Assembly (NCBI RefSeq): GCF_963924675.1
Contig: NC_089222.1
Location: 3,410,001 to 3,474,000 of the forward strand
Length of the DNA stretch: 64,000 nucleotides
DNA from: Phocoena phocoena
Taxonomy: Eukaryota; Chordata; Mammalia; Artiodactyla; Phocoenidae
Reading direction: 5' to 3'
Part shown: piece by piece, positions 1 to 10,337 of the stretch
Layout of the letters: every line of letters starts with the position of its first letter
Numbering within the stretch: position 1 is the first letter of the stretch
The notes under the pieces: generated by a model
Told to the model about the DNA's origin: nothing
The model's input: only the letters and a program-made list of their open reading frames with translations
The model's database searches: none
Position numbers and translations under genes: made by a program

Positions 1-155
1 CTCTGCAACAAGAAAAGCCACCGCAATAAGACCATGCACTGCAACAAAGAGTAGCCCCTGCTCGCCACAACTAGAGAAAGCCCCCACACAGCAACGAAGA
101 CCCAACGCAGCCGAAAATAAAAATTAATTAATTAATTAATTAAAAATAAAAAAAG
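1..155 (+). repeat. CHR-1-type (long) SINE, 3' part, cut by window edge
   Basis: The stretch holds the body of the long cetacean tRNA-derived SINE: 'gccaccgcaat', 'gagtagcccctgctcgcc', 'agaaagccc' and 'gacccaacgcagcc', followed by an A/T-rich tail. The same motifs occur in order at 23462-23681 and, inverted, at 19541-19910 and 41503-42068. The tRNA-like head lies outside the window, so the left TSD cannot be seen. In RARB orientation it sits antisense in the intron after the recognised exon. Confidence 0.85.
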
Positions 156-922
156 ATGCTGCAGATGCCCTGATGCAGCATCCACATGCCTTTTACCTTC
201 AGATGACAAACCAGGAAACCTGTTTCTACAAGGTGGAAGACGTGCTGGCTACCACAGCCTGTCCTTAAATAGGCAGAACTATTTTTTTTAAAAATCCCAT
301 AATATGGGGGCTTTCTATGAGTGAGTCATATCAGTCTTGAAGAATTCTAACTCGAAATACTTTTATCTTATAGTACCCAATATTTTAGAGAAGACTGGAG
401 GTAGAAATGGCTGAAGGAGCCAAAAGTGTTCAACGACATTTAAAAAGCTTATGTGGTATGAACTGGTGGCAAAGATCCCTGGGAAGTTGAAAACAATTAC
501 AGATTCTATCTGTATCCAGGAAATGCATAAGAGATTCAAAAGAAGACCTCACAACCAAAATCGATGTTAAACTCAGGATTATCATTAGTGATTTTTATAG
601 TAACATCTAATTCATTGCTCATGTTATTTATCAAGTGGACAATTTCTTCAGGTGTATTGGTCACACTTCCTGATTAATATTTGTGTTTACATTTTATCTA
701 ATAGAACAAATTACCAATGTGGTTTTGAACGGACCAAATTCTCAAATTCACCATTTATCTGGTTTCAAATTACCTTTCTGCTGATAGAACCAAAGGTACA
801 GTTCTAGACCAAGAGAAACTGGCACCCAACGAAATGAGAACTCACCCAGGATATGAACCATTGTGTTTTCTCAGATCCATTAAGCCAATCAAGCAAGAGA
901 AAAGAGAGAAGATTCAAATGGT
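156..922 (-). other. RARB: RARB intron sequence downstream of the first coding exon
   Basis: No repeat family or second exon was recognised here. The alternatively spliced RARB beta-3 exon, known to follow this exon, was not found. The sequence is moderately AT-rich. Assignment as intron rests only on the splice donor at 923-928. Confidence 0.5.
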
Positions 923-928
923 ACTTAC
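923..928 (-). other. RARB: Splice donor of RARB exon
   Basis: On the minus strand the coding sequence ends ...TCA CCT GCA A and is followed at once by GTAAGT, a consensus mammalian 5' splice site. It leaves one base of a split Thr codon. This matches the known RARB junction, where ...TPSPA is followed by T-I-E-T-Q from the next exon. Reading through instead gives SKYHLNLLS..., which is not RAR sequence. Confidence 0.9.
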
Positions 929-1106
929 TTGCAGGTGATGGGGTGCTACATCCACTCGGCGGAGGATGGCTGTGGAGGCCATGCGGGGGAGGCAGGGAGA
1001 GTCCGCCAATGACCGGTGGGAAGAGTAGTGGGTAGGGTGCGGCGGGATAGTGAGTCATGTGCCCGTTCACTGCTGGGACGTGACATGCGTGGCTACTGGT
1101 GGTCAT
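929..1106 (-). CDS. RARB: Retinoic acid receptor beta, first coding exon of isoforms beta-1/beta-3 (partial)
   Basis: RARB is a ligand-activated nuclear receptor. With RXR it binds retinoic acid response elements and controls development and differentiation genes. This exon encodes the isoform-specific N-terminal A region (AF-1) made from the upstream P1 promoter. The 59 codons start MTTSSHACHVPAV, pass through PLLFPPVIGGLSLPP and end HPPPSGCSTPSPA. From memory, human beta-1 also has 59 residues here, with apparent changes G5S, P9H, T23A, L41P and G46S. The start codon has A at -3. The exon ends in phase 1 at a GTAAGT donor. The DNA-binding and ligand-binding domains are encoded by later exons at lower coordinates, outside this window. 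There is no stop or frameshift, so it looks functional. The more widely studied P2 (beta-2) promoter with its retinoic acid response element is not in this window. RARA and RARG have clearly different A regions, so the paralogue assignment is firm. Confidence 0.95.
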
Positions 1107-1400
1107 GTTTTGGGCTTCACAGAATGAAAGGTGCTCTGGGGCAGGAACACATCACTCCAGGCCTTGCACCAAAGTGGGGTAGGTCAGTTCAGAGAGAGAG
1201 TGGAGTCTGAGCTGTGTTCTGCGCCAAAGGCAAGGCGGCTCATCAGATGCCCTTGCTTCTTCCCAGCCTGGTTTTTCCACCTCTCATTTTGCTGTGCTGA
1301 TGACAGGAGGGGTGGCTTTTTTGTTCAGCTTCTCAGTTGAAGGCTGGGAAATGCTACCACTTTAAAAGTCCAGAGCTGCTAATCCTGTAAGAAAAAAATA
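1107..1400 (-). promoter_or_regulatory. RARB: RARB 5' untranslated region and probable P1 promoter flank
   Basis: This is the sequence just upstream of the RARB start codon. Two readings are possible. (1) The P1 promoter lies here: a TATA-like TTTTAAA occurs on the minus strand at about 1360-1368, which would put a start site near 1335 and give a leader of about 230 nt. (2) The exon begins by splicing: a pyrimidine-rich TTCCTGCCCCAG (minus strand, AG at 1136-1137) is a plausible acceptor 29 nt before the ATG, usable by transcripts starting further upstream. Published work places P1 close to this exon, but neither start site nor acceptor use can be shown from sequence alone. Confidence 0.5.
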
Positions 1401-1599
1401 TACACACATATATCTCACAGGACAAAAAATATTTTCTTCTTTATCAAGTTATTATCTGAAAAATCTCTAATATTAATCTGGGACTCCTAATTCCCAGTTG
1501 TTCCCCTACACTCACTACCTTAATTTTCTTAAATTCTCACATTCTAATATAGAATAAAACTCCTACACAATTTCAAAATAACCCTGTCTGATTAAGTAA

Positions 1600-1856
1600 C
1601 ACCCCTCCCCCAACCCTGTCATTCCCCGTATCCCCGTATTCCTCCCCCACTTCACTTTTCTCCAGGCACTTAACTGCATCCATTACACATGGGAGTGTTT
1701 ATTTCCATCTCCCCCATTAGAATGTGCTCACCAGGAGGGCACAGGTTTTCTCTGTTTTGTAAACAGCTATGTTTTAAGCTCCTATAAGAGTACCTAACAG
1801 GCAATAGAATCTCAATAAATATTTGTTGAATGAATGAATGAATGAAATTTGTTTCT
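1600..1856 (+). repeat. L2 LINE 3' end
   Basis: It matches the L2 3' end in order: a 'tttatttccatctcccccattagaatgt' type block split over 1698-1727, 'gagggcacaggttttctctgtttt', and the diagnostic 'aataaatatttgttgaatgaatgaatg' ending (given here as a description; see 1814-1846). It is ancient and diverged, and the left edge is approximate. Confidence 0.75.
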
Positions 1857-2482
1857 TGCTCCTTTTAGAGAAATTTATTGTTTAATGTTGTCCTAACCTA
1901 TGTGCTTACAAGACTTTGGACCTTCCAACTTCAGATTTTATGCAGCTGTTTGGAATGACCCACTCAACAAGATAAATATAATTGTGAGGGAAAATTATAC
2001 CTAATGAGAGGTAAGGAAGAGACACAGCCATTAAAGATCAGTGGAATACTTTATATCGGCTCCTTACTGTCAAACAGTATACCCCCTTCTTGTGAGAGCA
2101 ACATCCATCCTTTGGTTTCCGTTCAATCATCCATACATCCATCAAATCCTAACATGTCATTGTGTCCAGGTGCTGATATAGGACACTGGAGGTACACAGT
2201 GTGGGACAATGCTACTGTGGTTCCTGCCCTCATGAAGTTTCTAGCTTTAACAGCTAACTGGGGTCATATTGTTAAGGAGGGTTCAATTGCCCTGTTGCCC
2301 AGGAAGGACATTCCAGGGATACTCAGCACTTAGAATTCCTTGACACTGAAATAGATTCTAGGGTAGGCTGACAGTGGACCAATATTCACTAAAATTCCCA
2401 AACTCTGGTGCTCACTGAATGGCAAGCCCTGAATGTCAACCCATCTGGCATGAAACAAGAACAAGATCTCAGGGCCAGCATA
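1857..2482. other. Unassigned sequence with a possible old repeat remnant
   Basis: No gene was found. About 2160-2260 has 'tgtccaggtgctgatata', 'ggacactggaggtacac' and 'ttcctgccctcatgaag'. This word order recurs in ancient mammalian repeats, so the piece is probably a decayed interspersed element. The remainder shows nothing recognisable. Confidence 0.4.
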
Positions 2483-2712
2483 GAGTGGTGGTTAAGAGCA
2501 TGATACCAGAGCCAGACTGCCTAGATGCAAATCATGTTTCCGCCCCCTTGGGCAATTATCTTACCCCTCAATAGTTTTTATCGTAAAATCGGGATAATAG
2601 TAGAATTTATTTCAGACGGGTGTTGTGAGGATTAAATGAGATAATGAGGTAATACCAAGAGAAGAACAGTGCCTGGTACAGAGTAAATACCACGTAAATA
2701 GTAAACATTAGG
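2483..2712 (+). repeat. MIR SINE
   Basis: MIR landmarks run in sense order: 'agtggtggttaagagcatg', 'gagccagactgcctagatg', 'ttgggcaattatcttacc', 'gggataatagtagaa', 'gttgtgaggattaaatgag' and 'cagtgcctggtacagagta'. It is an ancient mammal-wide tRNA-derived SINE with fuzzy ends. Confidence 0.85.
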
Positions 2713-2969
2713 CAAGTTTGCCATTACTGTATGTGTCGCCCCATCAAATGATATGTTTCTGAAAACCCAGCTTGCTGGAATGAACTAGTGGCTTTGGGGA
2801 CAGGACAGGGAGGAGACCACATCACAGTAGTCCTGGAAAAAGAACATTAGGACTAAAACGTTTGTCATGGAAATAAAGGAGTAAAGGCAGGATGCGGGTG
2901 AAGCTGAGGACAAAGACTCGTTAAGGCTTACTGACTTCTCAGTTTGGTTTCTGCAGACCCGAAAATGTT

Positions 2970-3215
2970 CTGATCAATAATAACTTCCATTTACTTGTTT
3001 ACCATGTGTCAGTCACTTCACTTGTGAGCTCTAAGTTCTAGCCTGTAGAACAGCCCTAGGAGGCAGTTGTTATGATCCGTATTTTCCAGATAAGAAAACT
3101 AAGTCTCAGTGAGTTTAGGTGACTTACTCCTAATGTCAGAGGATCAGCCTGTGGCTTAAGACAGAATCTGCACCGAGATATGGCTGGTTCTACCATCTCT
3201 GCTCTTTCTCCTCGG
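2970..3215 (-). repeat. MIR SINE (inverted)
   Basis: It carries the reverse complement of MIR: 'accatgtgtcagtcac', 'gaggcagttgttatgatcc', 'ttttccagataagaaaact', 'gtgacttact' and 'cagaatctg'. It is diverged and its edges are approximate. Confidence 0.7.
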
Positions 3216-4930
3216 CCATGCTGTGCTTACATATACCGAGTGCCTGCATTGTTCTAACTGTCCCTACAGAACAAAAAGTCCATGTGCAGCTGCGATGGGG
3301 GGGTTGTCCTCACTCAGATGACCTTCTCCCCTTGATGCCTGGAGTGTTCATATGAAACCTGAACATCATCAACAGGGAGACCGTGTGGTCCCAGGTTCCC
3401 CTGGACTCCCCTGAGTCTTCCGAAGGAGACTGCATTCCCAGCTGACTTATATCACACACTAAACTCCAAAAGTGATGTCCCTCAAGATATCAATGTCCTT
3501 TTCAAACTCAAAAGGTAACTTGTTTCTCTGATGAAAAGAAAGTAAATGGACTATGAGAGGTGAATGTTTTCAGTGCTTTCTCTTCTAAAAATCACAGACC
3601 ATCTAATAAGTTGAACAGTTTATTTTGTAGTTTGTAGTAAATTAATTAGAAAATAAACAACAGCATTGAGTATTTGCTGTGTTTCCACTCAATTTGATTT
3701 TTAAATCACACAGACAAAGCCCAGCATTGTTATAAATGGTCTTTTCTATTTCCATTAGACAAATTACCTCATTAACTGGTGAAGCTGACAGTTCAGCAAA
3801 CCTGCCCCCCCAGGGCACAATTCTTAGATTTTTAAAGCTGTTTGTTTGTTTTACCAACCAGGGACTATTTCTATCCTTAGTAATCCTTCATTTCTCTTTG
3901 CTTTCAAACACCACAGATTTTCCGTATCCTGTCCCTCTCGTTGAAAAAGGTCAGGTATTATGCCTAGCATCTTAAAAAATAAAAATAAAAAAAAAACCCT
4001 ACTTATACTGATACTAGGCAAGAAGAAAAAAGATCAATGTGCCAGGAAAATCCTGTTATGTTGGTGGAAAATTGTCTGAACAGTCACTGGGTCTGTGTTC
4101 ACATATGTGACTGATTAAGGCTATTCCTGGAAGCAGAGAATTTCCTTTGTTTCAAGCTTTTAGGAAAAAGATGGTCACTGGTATTAGCAGTGCTTTTTTC
4201 TTCACGCCTGATTTGAGTTTGGGCTCATTTGGGTTTTTTTTTTTCACACCACCTGAGGCAAAGCAAACAGGAGCTGGGGTGGCAGAGGGGAAGGAAGTAG
4301 GGACTGCATCAGGGGGTCTTGGATCTAAAACCCATGAGATTCCCTGGGTGTCGGTTTCATCATCTGTGAAAGGGGTCAAGAGAAGAGAAGTAGGTTCTAA
4401 ATCACGTTTCTTAAATTGTGTTACCCAGAAAACAAATGTTTTACATGAAGACATTAAATGAAACATAAAAGGTGAAAATGATATTTTAAAGGAGAAAATG
4501 AAAAAGACAGGACTTTGGATAACTGTCTGCATCATTGACGTTGTTATGCAATAATCCGTCTCTGATAAATAGTGGAATGGCAGGAGGTATCATGTAAGGT
4601 CTACCCACCAGCCACCGGGACGACATGTGCCAGGGAGGGGCAGGGGTCCTGGGGACAGTTAATCTTTATGTCTGTATCTGTGAGATCTTATTATTAATAC
4701 AACACACTATATTTGCTTTGGTGTAATTTGTTACTGTTTGTGTTCAGCTAAAAAGTTTTTTAAAAATTACATTTTAATCATTGCTTGTCACACAATTTAC
4801 TGGAGGTTGCTTTTGTATGTATTTAAGCTTAAATTTGCATGCAAGCTTCCAAGCTTATATTTCTAAACATTTAAAAGTTATTTTATATAAACATGATACT
4901 TATATATGCCTTTTAAAAGGCAGATAGTTC
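3216..4930. other. Unassigned noncoding sequence
   Basis: No exon, RNA gene or repeat could be named with confidence. The longest open frames (about 100-127 codons near 4150-4535) lie on both strands at the same place, contain homopolymer-derived Phe and Lys runs, and lack any recognisable domain. They are treated as chance. Confidence 0.4.
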
Positions 4931-4938
4931 TTCTAGAC

Positions 4939-5117
4939 CAGTGGTTCTCAAAGCACAGTCCCTAAACCAGCACATCAGCATCACCCAGAAACTTACTGGA
5001 AATGCAGATTTTCCAGGCCCCATCCGAGATCTACAGAATCAGAAAGTCTGAGGTGCTATCTGTATCCTAACAAGCCCTCCAGATGATTCTGATGCAGCTA
5101 AAATCTGAAAACCACTG
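4939..5117 (+). mobile_element. MER5A hAT-Charlie MITE with 8-bp target duplication
   Basis: A short nonautonomous hAT transposon. It begins CAGTGGTTCTCAAAG and ends CTGAAAACCACTG, which are complementary terminal inverted repeats. Internally it has 'catcagcatcacccagaaac', 'cagaatcagaaagtctgag' and 'aacaagccctccagatgatt'. It is flanked by TTCTAGAC (4931-4938) and CTCTAGAC (5118-5125), a hAT-size 8-bp duplication with one mismatch. Confidence 0.9.
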
Positions 5118-5129
5118 CTCTAGACATGA

Positions 5130-5358
5130 GGTTGGCCAATTTCTTGTGTAAAGAAAGTAAATATTTTAGATTGCAGGCCATACAGTCTCTGTCACAACCA
5201 CTCAGCTCTGCTTTTGTGCTGACTTCTTGTGGCACAAAAGCAGCCACAGACAATCCATAAACAAATGGGCGTGGCTGTGTTCCAATAAATCATTATTTAC
5301 CAAAACAGGCAGCTGGCTGAATTTGGCCCATGGGCCACAGCTTGCTGACCCCTGCTTT
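5130..5358 (+). mobile_element. MER20 hAT-Charlie element
   Basis: It starts 'ggttggccaatttcttgtgtaaag', continues with 'gtaaatattttagattgcag', 'ggccatacagtctctgtc', 'aaatgggcgtggctgtgttcc' and 'aataaatcattatttac', and ends 'ttgctgacccctg'. It lies only 4 bp beyond the MER5A duplication. MER20 copies have been reported as hormone-responsive enhancers in endometrial cells; whether this one is active is unknown. Confidence 0.9.
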
Positions 5359-6984
5359 AGATTAATAGAGAAAGAGCAGCCCATTTTCTCCATCCTTAAA
5401 CTCCTGTCCGTAGCAGCAACTGCTCGAAACTATTTTGGCTGGGCTTTTTTCTGTTACTTACATTTCTAGATAATGTACTTAGACTATTTTTGTAATTTTG
5501 TAAAATTTTCTTTATTATCTATTGGTTTCTACAATACATATGATTTTGTTCTCTTAGGCTATTGCCCACACATACAAAACTCTCCCTCCTCTCTTACTCT
5601 TAAAATAATTTCATCACAGTTCTAAAAGTGAAAATTATTTACATTACTATGACTAGATTATATTGTTACAGCTGAGCCACATAATGTATTATACTTACAG
5701 TATTTTCCTTATAGAATTTTTTGTTTTTCTGGAGTTAATAATTGCTTTGTTTATATAATTTGATTACTTTTCTTTGTATCTATGAATTCTTTCCCAATTC
5801 TCGGACAATTTTGTCAGACATGTCATATGACCTATGGGTTCCACTGTTGGAGACATTTCTCCTGTTCCAGGGCTGACTGGCTGCTTTCCTAGCCTCAGAC
5901 ATTGATATAACTAGGACTATTATCACTTTCCTATTTTTTTTTTGGAACACCTATTTCTTAGAGCTCGTGTCTTCCTCTTTCTTGGTTTACTTCTTCATCT
6001 GGGTGGCTTCTGCCCCAGGATATTTCTGAGAAATGGTGCATGAGAGGTAAATGTTTTCAGTCTTTGCATGTATTAAAATATTTTGATGCTATACTTCACA
6101 TTTATTTGATAGTTTGGCTAGGTATAAAATTGTGCATTGGAAATAACTTTTTAAATTAGACCTTTAAGTATGTTGCACTAGTTTTCAAGCTTTTCACATT
6201 GCTTTGGAAATTTCTAATACTCTCCTGATTTCAGATCTTTTATATGTGATATATTTCCTTTTTAGAAGCCTTTATAATCTTCTTTTTATCCCCTAAGGAT
6301 CTTTTTTCCTACACTGTGCTAGGCACTTGGTAGAGGTCTTCAATCTCATGATCCATGTTCTTCTGTTAGGAAAAAATTTATTTTATGCTTCCTTTAATAA
6401 TATCTTCCTTGACATATTTTTTTTCCTCTCCATTTGGAAGTCTTATTATTTAGATAGTGGGCCTTCTGAATTAATTCTCTAATTTTCTTTTCTTTCATAT
6501 TCTACTTCTTCATCCACTTGTTCTACTTTCTGCAAGATATCCTCACTGTAGACTTCCAACTGTTGTACTGAATTTTATATTTATACTACCATATTTTTAA
6601 CATCCAAGAATTTTTCGTGTTTTTTCTTCTTTATACATTCCGGGATTTTTTGTCATGAATGTCTTATCTTTTCTGAGTACCTTTTACAGTATTAAGAATA
6701 CTTTTTATTGTCTTATTCTGCTCTCTACATCGACTATGTTTCTTTTCACTTTTTCCCGTTTTGTTATTTTTTTAAATACAACATGCATTTCTCAGTTGTA
6801 TTGTCTGCCCAATTCTAGCACTGTCCATTTACATCTAAAAGGGAAAACTTATTGCAAGGTCCATTTTCATGAGCAAACATGTCAAATGGGTGAGTTTCAC
6901 GAAAAAGTGATCAAACTGGGACATTTCTTTGTGGGACTTCCCAAATGTTACGTTTATAGGCTTTTTATTTGGGGCTTGAAAGGT
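5359..6984. other. AT-rich unassigned stretch, possibly an old LINE relic
   Basis: About 5900-6660 is strongly T-rich and reads like the decayed antisense of a LINE ('ggcttctgccccaggatat', 'tattaaaatattttgatg', 'tccaagaatttttcgtg'). I could not assign it to a family. Open frames such as 6655-7011 are low-complexity Phe/Ser-rich and show no domain. Confidence 0.35.
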
Positions 6985-7560
6985 TGCAAAATATGCCACT
7001 TCAAAATATGATTGTAGGAGTTCAGGGCATGCCACCTCAAATAAGCTGCTTTGGTATACTGATTACTCTGAGTTGCAGACACTAGGAAAACAGTAAAATC
7101 AGGAGAGGCTTTCCGCTGAACCCTCCTTATCTGCCTAAAGACAGATCCTTCAAAAGGAAGATGAATGTCATAAATCCCCTCCCTGGGAGTTTCATCAGCC
7201 ATCAAGGATTGACTCTTATCACAGGAGAGGAGAGAGGAGTCAATACCACACCCAGACAGACTTTGTCACAGACTATCATACCTGCCATTATTCTGCTAAG
7301 GGCTTGCTCATCGTTCTTAAAAGTCATTTATTGTCCCATAAGAGGCACCCCTCCCCTTTTCCCTATTAAGATGGTGTTTAGTCCTGAATTCTAAGTCACC
7401 TCAGAGCGTTACTCAATTTTTCCTCTGGCTATCTCCTGTGAGGTATACACGTTAATAAACTTTTGTTGGTTTTCTCTTGTTACTCTGTCATTTATTACAG
7501 GGGTCTCAGCCAAGAACTCAGAAGGGTACAGGAAAAACTATTTTTCCTCCCCTAGAGGCT
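6985..7560 (+). mobile_element. Probable solo LTR of an endogenous retrovirus-like element
   Basis: The stretch is laid out like an LTR. It has 'tgctttggtatactgattactc' near the start, a cytosine-rich middle, and a polyadenylation-type 'gttaataaacttttgttgg' followed by a T-rich 'gtcatttattacaggggtc' and 'tctcagccaagaactcag', a common end of ERVL-like LTRs. No internal gag/pol/env sequence is attached. Subfamily and exact ends are not resolved. Confidence 0.5.
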
Positions 7561-10325
7561 CTTTGGTAACTTCATCGAGAAATCCTCTAAATTGTGCCCA
7601 GGATGGAGAGGAAAGGAAAAGCCTTACTGAAAAGCCACCTGGTAGTTGCATGGAGAAAAGAAGCCAGGGCTGCTGATGCATTTACTATTAAATATAGTAA
7701 ATATATTTAAATAGTTAAATATACAGTCTTTCACTTCTTCCTCCTGTTTTCAGCCTAACAGCACCTCTCCACTCCACATTTATGCCTGGTATCCAGAACA
7801 CAGTAACCTCTCTAGTTCTATTTTCTTCAAAGAATAGACTTACCTTTCCTACCAAGATTAGGTTAAAGTAATCACCAGGATGTAAAAGGGAGAGGAGCAG
7901 ATTTAACTGCCCCCTTGTTCAGAAGTTCAACCTATCTTTGTATTCAGTCATCACTTTCATCTTTCCAGGTATCTGGTGCCTCTACGCTCTGGGACTGTCC
8001 AAAAACCTACAGCTTTTATCTCCTTGCTTCTTCTTTGCATCTCCTTCTTTAGGCACTTAGCAGTCTGCTTTCTATCCTTTGCTAATTTATTCACTACTGC
8101 CTATCTACTTTCCATCTTCAAAAAATTTGCTGCCATTTCTTGTCTGCAGTTAGCATCACTCGTGTTCTTGCTCACTTTAATGGCTTATACTTTTTACATC
8201 TATGACTATCATTTTAGTAAAGATTTGGGAAAGAGTAGGGACAAAGGCATGTTGTTAGTATATTACAGTTCACTAGAAATTCACTAAATTAGAAAAAAAG
8301 TAGCCGTGTTCAAATAAGTTTGGGAAAGTTTGAATGGATGATTCCTTACCCTTTTCAGCTTGAAATTCCTTCTATGAAAAGGGGGTTAAAGAACAATCTA
8401 AGATAAAAGGGTTCACTCAAGACCCCAGCTGAGATAAGGTTAATTCAATGTCTAAACTGTTACTCCTATATGGCAAGAGAAAGTCAGTAATGGTCTCAAT
8501 CTGAAATTGAACAAAAGAAGTGAGATTTGACCTGCCATCAATGGACATGCCCTGGGACTATGTCAAATGACTTCAACTAAGAAATAAATAAAATGAAGAT
8601 GGGATTTGACCTGCCTTAGCCACGCACCTACAGGCACATTGGGTAATTAAAAATGCTAGTTAATGTACTGATGACTTGATACGTGCTTTCTTGATGACTC
8701 CAAGTTGGAGACGGAACTCTTGGTAGAGTCCACCTTAAAATATAGAAGCCAAACACTTTAATGTGGCGAGAAGTGTTAATTTTACATGGTAATGCCTTCA
8801 TAATGTAATCGATGCAACAAAACAGACAAAATTTTTGGAGAAAACATTGTATCCATTTCCTTCTACTGAAATTAATGGCACCACGGCTGATGTGGCTAAC
8901 ATAAAAAAATATATAGGCAGAAGTGAACAAAAGATGGATTTTAAATTTCTTGTAATGGAGAACAGAAAACTCTCCTGTATTTCTTTAGCTGATTTAGAAT
9001 TTCTTGTGGGGGAAATCTTTGCTTTGACAGACACCACATGCATATGGCTTCTTTTCCTAGTGTATTTTAGCTCAAATCTCCCTATTTATTTAAAACATTG
9101 GTTCCGGGTAGTGCCACTTAAAATTTCTCAAATGCATTCAGCCATGTACCTGTTTTCAGCAAAAATGCTAAACTCAGCACAAATCCTGTGAATTGCTTTT
9201 GCTGCTGTTTTGATAGAAAAGAAACATGGCTGTAAAGAAGTCAGTTTTACATGCATGGTAGTTTTGTAGCCTTTCTGATAACTGCCATCTTCAGCATAAA
9301 TATTACTGATGAAATTATGTTCAGCTTAAATCAAAGGGAAGCCACAATGAGTAACTTGAATTTGGCCAAAAGAGATTATTTCTTACCTCCTTTTGATTTA
9401 ATTTGGGAATGAAAGAGATACAACAGACTCATTTAGAGGGAATAGTGCAGTCAGAGGAGTCCCTTAGAACACCAAGTGAGCAGAGAGTGAAATCTGAATC
9501 CCTGTCTGCATCAGGAGGTGGTCGTTTGGCATGCTGAATATCCATTTTTAAAAGCATATACAAAATGTCCCTGTATTCCCTTTTAGGGTACGTTTATAAG
9601 ATCCCATCTGCTGAAGAAATACGACTTTCAGAAAATAAACAGAAATGTACATATGTTAGAATGTATAAAACTCTAAGATTTTAATCTCATAAATCATGGG
9701 AACAGTAGTGTAAATATGGATTTTAGGGTGTCAACACTCAACCCAAAGTTGTTACCTATGCTAGCCTTGTACACACCTCCTAAGAGAGAGCTTTCACCTA
9801 AGGTCTTTTCACATAGATTCCAAAACATAAGGTAAAACTATGTATAGGCCCAAATGTGGTGTCATTGCTCGTCTCTGAGAAAAGTGGCAGCGGGCTACTC
9901 CTCGTACAATGGTTTCCATGCTTTGTATCACGGAATTCTGCCAAAGCAAGCAGAATGACTGGACTAGGGTTTGGTTCTCAAGGGAGAGTCAGCCACAGAT
10001 TCTCAAGGGACAGTGAGCTGTCTACAGGCTGCTTAGCAGCCTATGAGGTGACCTAGAAGTAGTCTGTCTACACTGGAGGGTGACTCACCTGTCCCATTAG
10101 AGTATTAGTATTGATTTGTTTTGAATGTTCAACACACCAAGAATGACACAGAGAGAAGACTTGCACAGAAATGTAAAGACACACAGGAAAATAAGTTGGC
10201 AGAAATCATGAGGCTAGAGAAACCACAAGTCAGAAAGAAACATGAGGCAGAGAAGGACATAAAACCAAAATACTGGTTAAAAAAACAGAGATAAAATGAG
10301 TTATAATAGCTGTAATTATGCTTCT
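7561..10325. other. Unassigned sequence; 8760-9400 is a candidate conserved noncoding element
   Basis: No coding or RNA gene was recognised. About 8760-9400 contains no repeat I can name and has moderate base composition, so it is one of the places to test for cross-species conservation. Upstream regions of RARB are gene-poor in other mammals. The open frame at 8835-9191 (118 codons) resembles no family known to me. Confidence 0.35.
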
Positions 10326-10337
10326 AAAGTTATCTTT

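Noticed and set aside
1051..1057. TGAGTCA, an AP-1 consensus site, inside the RARB exon
   Set aside because: It is part of the Met-Thr-His codons and a 7-bp match is expected by chance.
853..1340. Plus-strand open frames across the first kilobase
   Set aside because: They are antisense shadows of the RARB exon and its flank.
6655..7011. 118-codon plus-strand frame
   Set aside because: It is T-rich low-complexity sequence at the edge of an LTR-like element; the composition explains the open frame.
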